In this document: positions 62,204-64,000 of the stretch, one piece after another
Position numbering within the stretch: position 1 is the stretch's first letter
Layout of the letters: each line of letters opens with the position of its first letter
Source of the DNA: CAVVYJ01 sp963752495
GTDB taxonomy: Bacteria > Pseudomonadota > Gammaproteobacteria > Burkholderiales > Methylophilaceae
Direction: 5' to 3'
NCBI GenBank assembly: GCA_963752495.1
Contig: CAVVYJ010000003.1
Location: 124,001-188,000, forward strand
Length of the DNA: 64,000 nucleotides
The notes under the pieces: model-generated
Told to the model about the DNA's origin: nothing
Databases searched by the model: none
Seen by the model: only the letters and a program-made list of their open reading frames with translations
Program-made: the position numbers and the translations under genes

Positions 62204-62476
62204 TTAATGGCAAGCACAGCCAGGCGCGCAGCTGGCAGGCGCCGGTGTTTCTGACTTGGTTTCAGCACTTGCGGGCTCTGCAGAAGTTTTATTTTTACTT
62301 TTAAAATCTGTGGCATACCAGCCACTACCAGTGAGCTGAAAGCTAGGTGCTGAAAGCATTTTTTCAAATGTATCCTGCTTACATTGCGGACAAGCGGTAA
62401 CATTCGCATCACTCACTTTGCGCATTAATTCAGTTATATAGCCGCAGCTTTTACACTTAAAATCATATATTGGCAT
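62204..62476 (-). CDS. FmdB-family zinc-ribbon protein
   Basis: The 90-residue protein has an N-terminal zinc ribbon with Cys8, Cys11, Cys29 and Cys32 (CKSCG and CPQC). A short SAPSFQLTGSGWYATDFK segment follows, then a low-complexity tail ending CAPGCACH. The tail cysteines may bind a second metal ion. It was named after a methylotroph formamidase regulator, but the biological role is unclear. Confidence 0.93.
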   Translation of the reverse strand: MPIYDFKCKSCGYITELMRKVSDANVTACPQCKQDTFEKMLSAPSFQLTGSGWYATDFKSKNKTSAEPASAETKSETPAPASCAPGCACH

Positions 62477-62600
62477 GATTTTCGCTTATTTCTATGCTTA
62501 ATAGGGAAAACAAGATTATAACTGATGTCAACTAAATGTTTAATTGATTGTTATTAGACATTTAAAGCGGCAAATAATAAAAAACCCAACGGGGAACGTT

Positions 62601-64000
62601 ATGCTACTTTCAAAAGTAAAATTTTTAAACCTACTTCTGCTTGCTATAAGCATGTGTTTTGCACAAGTTGCTTTTGCAAACTCTGTAGGTACCGTGATTT
62701 TTATCACTGGCGATGTTTCAGTTAAACGTGCCGACAGCTCCGTTATCCAGGCGGAAAAAAACCTCTCGCTTAATGGTGGCGATACCATTGAGACGCGCCA
62801 GGGCCGAGTGCAATTCTCACTTGTAGATGGTGGCAGAATCTCGCTGCAGCCCAATAGCATTTTCAAAATCAATAAATATGAATTTTCTGGCAAAGAAGAT
62901 GGTAGCGAATTTGCGTTTATGGAGCTCATAAAAGGTGGCTTACGCACTATTACCGGCTTAATCGGCCATAAAAACCGCGACCGATATCAGCTAAAAACTG
63001 CCGTTGCAACCATTGGTATTCGCGGCACAGAATTTACCGTTAACTTCAACGATAACCAGTTTTTAATGACCACCAACCATGGTAGCGTGGATGTTTGTAA
63101 TGGCACAGGATGCTTGAACGCAATCACGGGGCAATCAATATCTGTGAGCGGGCCAAATGGCGCACCTAAGTTCAGCAATAAAGCTGCCGTTGCTGCAGCC
63201 GAAGCCCCAGCAAGTTCAAGCAAGCCTATCTTTAGCGTCAGCGATCCAATTAACGCTGGCGGTATACCTAATTCTATTATTGAATCCTTGAATTCAAATG
63301 GCCCAATCAGCAATCTTAAATCAGGTACACTTGTTGCAGTTTTTAGTGACATCGGAAATGGTGTCGCTAATTTTGTGATTGAGCCAAATTTACAAATTGG
63401 GGCTAACGGTCAACTCACTGATATTAACTACAACCCATCTGCTTCTGACAAATTTGAACTGAGCCCAGTTGCTTTCTCAAGCTACAACACAGACGGTATT
63501 GTAGCTTGGGGGCAGGCAATCTCCGGCACATACAACTACACAAGTGGTGGCAATGTACTTGATGTGGGAGATGGTATTCAAAAGTTTGATTACATTGTTG
63601 GTGCCACACCGAGCCCTGGCGTGCTTGCGAATTTAACGGGTACTTATCAAATCTTTGCTTCTACCGCTCCCTTTCTAGTTACGAGTAGCGCTACCACCAC
63701 AGCAGGTAGCGCTAATTCTCTCAACGGCGGCACATTGAATTTTAATTTCACGAATCAAACTTTTGGCTACAACTTTCAAGTTTTGGCAGCCAGCAATACC
63801 TTTTTGTTATCAAATTCTAATGCTAGTCTAAGCGGTATCAATCCCAACTTTACGGCTGGTGGCACTGTTACTTCGCTTACCAATGGCAATGCAATTTGCC
63901 AAACAGGCTGCACTGGCGCGTTAGGTGGCAATCTTGTTCAAGGTTCATTCCTAGGCGCTAACGGTGAGCGTATTGGCTTGCAATATGGATTTTATGTACC
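62601..64000 (+). CDS. FecR-domain secreted protein, 3' end outside window
   Basis: The frame is open from the ATG at 62601 to the window edge (466 codons seen). A signal peptide (MLLSKVKFLNLLLLAISM, ending AFA) is followed by a FecR domain at about residues 30-175 (GDTIETRQGRVQFSL, GGLRTITGLIG, TAVATIGIRGTEFTV). The rest is a long Gly/Asn/Ser/Thr-rich beta-type region (NLTGTYQIFASTAP, NGGTLNFNFTNQ). FecR domains of this secreted kind are widespread and of unknown function. The repeated polar strands suggest a surface or adhesin-like protein. A ribosome-binding site GGGGAA precedes the start. Confidence 0.82.
   Translation, partial: MLLSKVKFLNLLLLAISMCFAQVAFANSVGTVIFITGDVSVKRADSSVIQAEKNLSLNGGDTIETRQGRVQFSLVDGGRISLQPNSIFKINKYEFSGKEDGSEFAFMELIKGGLRTITGLIGHKNRDRYQLKTAVATIGIRGTEFTVNFNDNQFLMTTNHGSVDVCNGTGCLNAITGQSISVSGPNGAPKFSNKAAVAAAEAPASSSKPIFSVSDPINAGGIPNSIIESLNSNGPISNLKSGTLVAVFSDIGNGVANFVIEPNLQIGANGQLTDINYNPSASDKFELSPVAFSSYNTDGIVAWGQAISGTYNYTSGGNVLDVGDGIQKFDYIVGATPSPGVLANLTGTYQIFASTAPFLVTSSATTTAGSANSLNGGTLNFNFTNQTFGYNFQVLAASNTFLLSNSNASLSGINPNFTAGGTVTSLTNGNAICQTGCTGALGGNLVQGSFLGANGERIGLQYGFYV

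Noticed and set aside
62540..63352. Minus-strand open frames of 135 and 121 residues
   Set aside because: They lie opposite the FecR-domain gene, which has a signal peptide and continuous conserved coding sequence to the window edge.

Overview
The window looks like a chromosome segment of a low-GC betaproteobacterial methylotroph of the Methylophilaceae (Methylotenera-like). This is an inference from gene content and protein similarity recalled from memory, not from a search. The strongest indicators are a lanthanide-type methanol dehydrogenase (xoxF) with xoxJ and cytochromes, a pqqA peptide gene, a SoxYZ-like carrier of the kind associated with quinoprotein dehydrogenases, and betaproteobacterial operon orders (rpsU-yqeY-dnaG-rpoD, rpsP-rimM-trmD-rplS, ruvC-ruvA...ruvB-ybgC-tolQRAB-pal-cpoB-queE-queC, fmdB-DUF502-aspS).

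Layout. 1-3.7 kb: the end of a TonB protein, a peroxiredoxin, a PIN-PhoH ATPase and an LplT-like transporter. 3.8-9.7 kb (minus): xoxF, xoxJ, a xoxG-like cytochrome, a lipoprotein cytochrome c and a type II NADH dehydrogenase, which together form a periplasmic methanol-oxidation and electron-transfer block. 10-13.8 kb: proline iminopeptidase, a YihY membrane protein fused to a cyclic-nucleotide-binding domain, and a TPR/2OG-oxygenase protein. 14-18.7 kb: a DSF quorum-sensing locus (rpfG, a lone receiver, rpfC, and convergent rpfF). 19-27.3 kb: a glycan locus with a flippase and GT61 on the minus strand. On the plus strand is a five-gene set (HAD-UbiA, GT-C, GtrA, DprE1-like, DprE2-like) that reads as a complete polyprenyl-phosphate-arabinofuranose pathway. 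27.3-33 kb: tRNA-Ile2, rpoD, dnaG, yqeY, rpsU and divergent tsaD. 33-41.5 kb: plsY, folB, xerD, ogt, the rplS/trmD/rimM/rpsP operon, queC/queE and cpoB/pal. 41.5-55 kb: tolBARQ, ybgC, ruvB, a four-gene insertion (diguanylate cyclase/phosphodiesterase, periplasmic binding protein, TonB receptor, DUF4349 lipoprotein), ruvA, a UbiA-family gene, ruvC and yebC. 55-64 kb: an EamA transporter, a CBS protein, pqqA, a truncated yegQ, yjbQ, the SoxYZ-like carrier, a VOC protein, aspS, DUF502, fmdB and the start of a FecR-domain protein.

A caution on quality: at least twelve genes, several of them essential (rpoD, aspS, trmD), need one or more single-base corrections to read through. The indels are of both signs. 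They are much more likely sequencing or assembly errors than biology. The affected genes are annotated as their restored spans with the shift positions stated.

The most interesting biology is the polyprenyl-arabinofuranose cluster, whose GtrA-DprE1-DprE2 order matches the mycobacterial Rv3789-Rv3791 block. Next is the complete DSF circuit, with a palindrome centred in the spacer of the predicted rpfF promoter.
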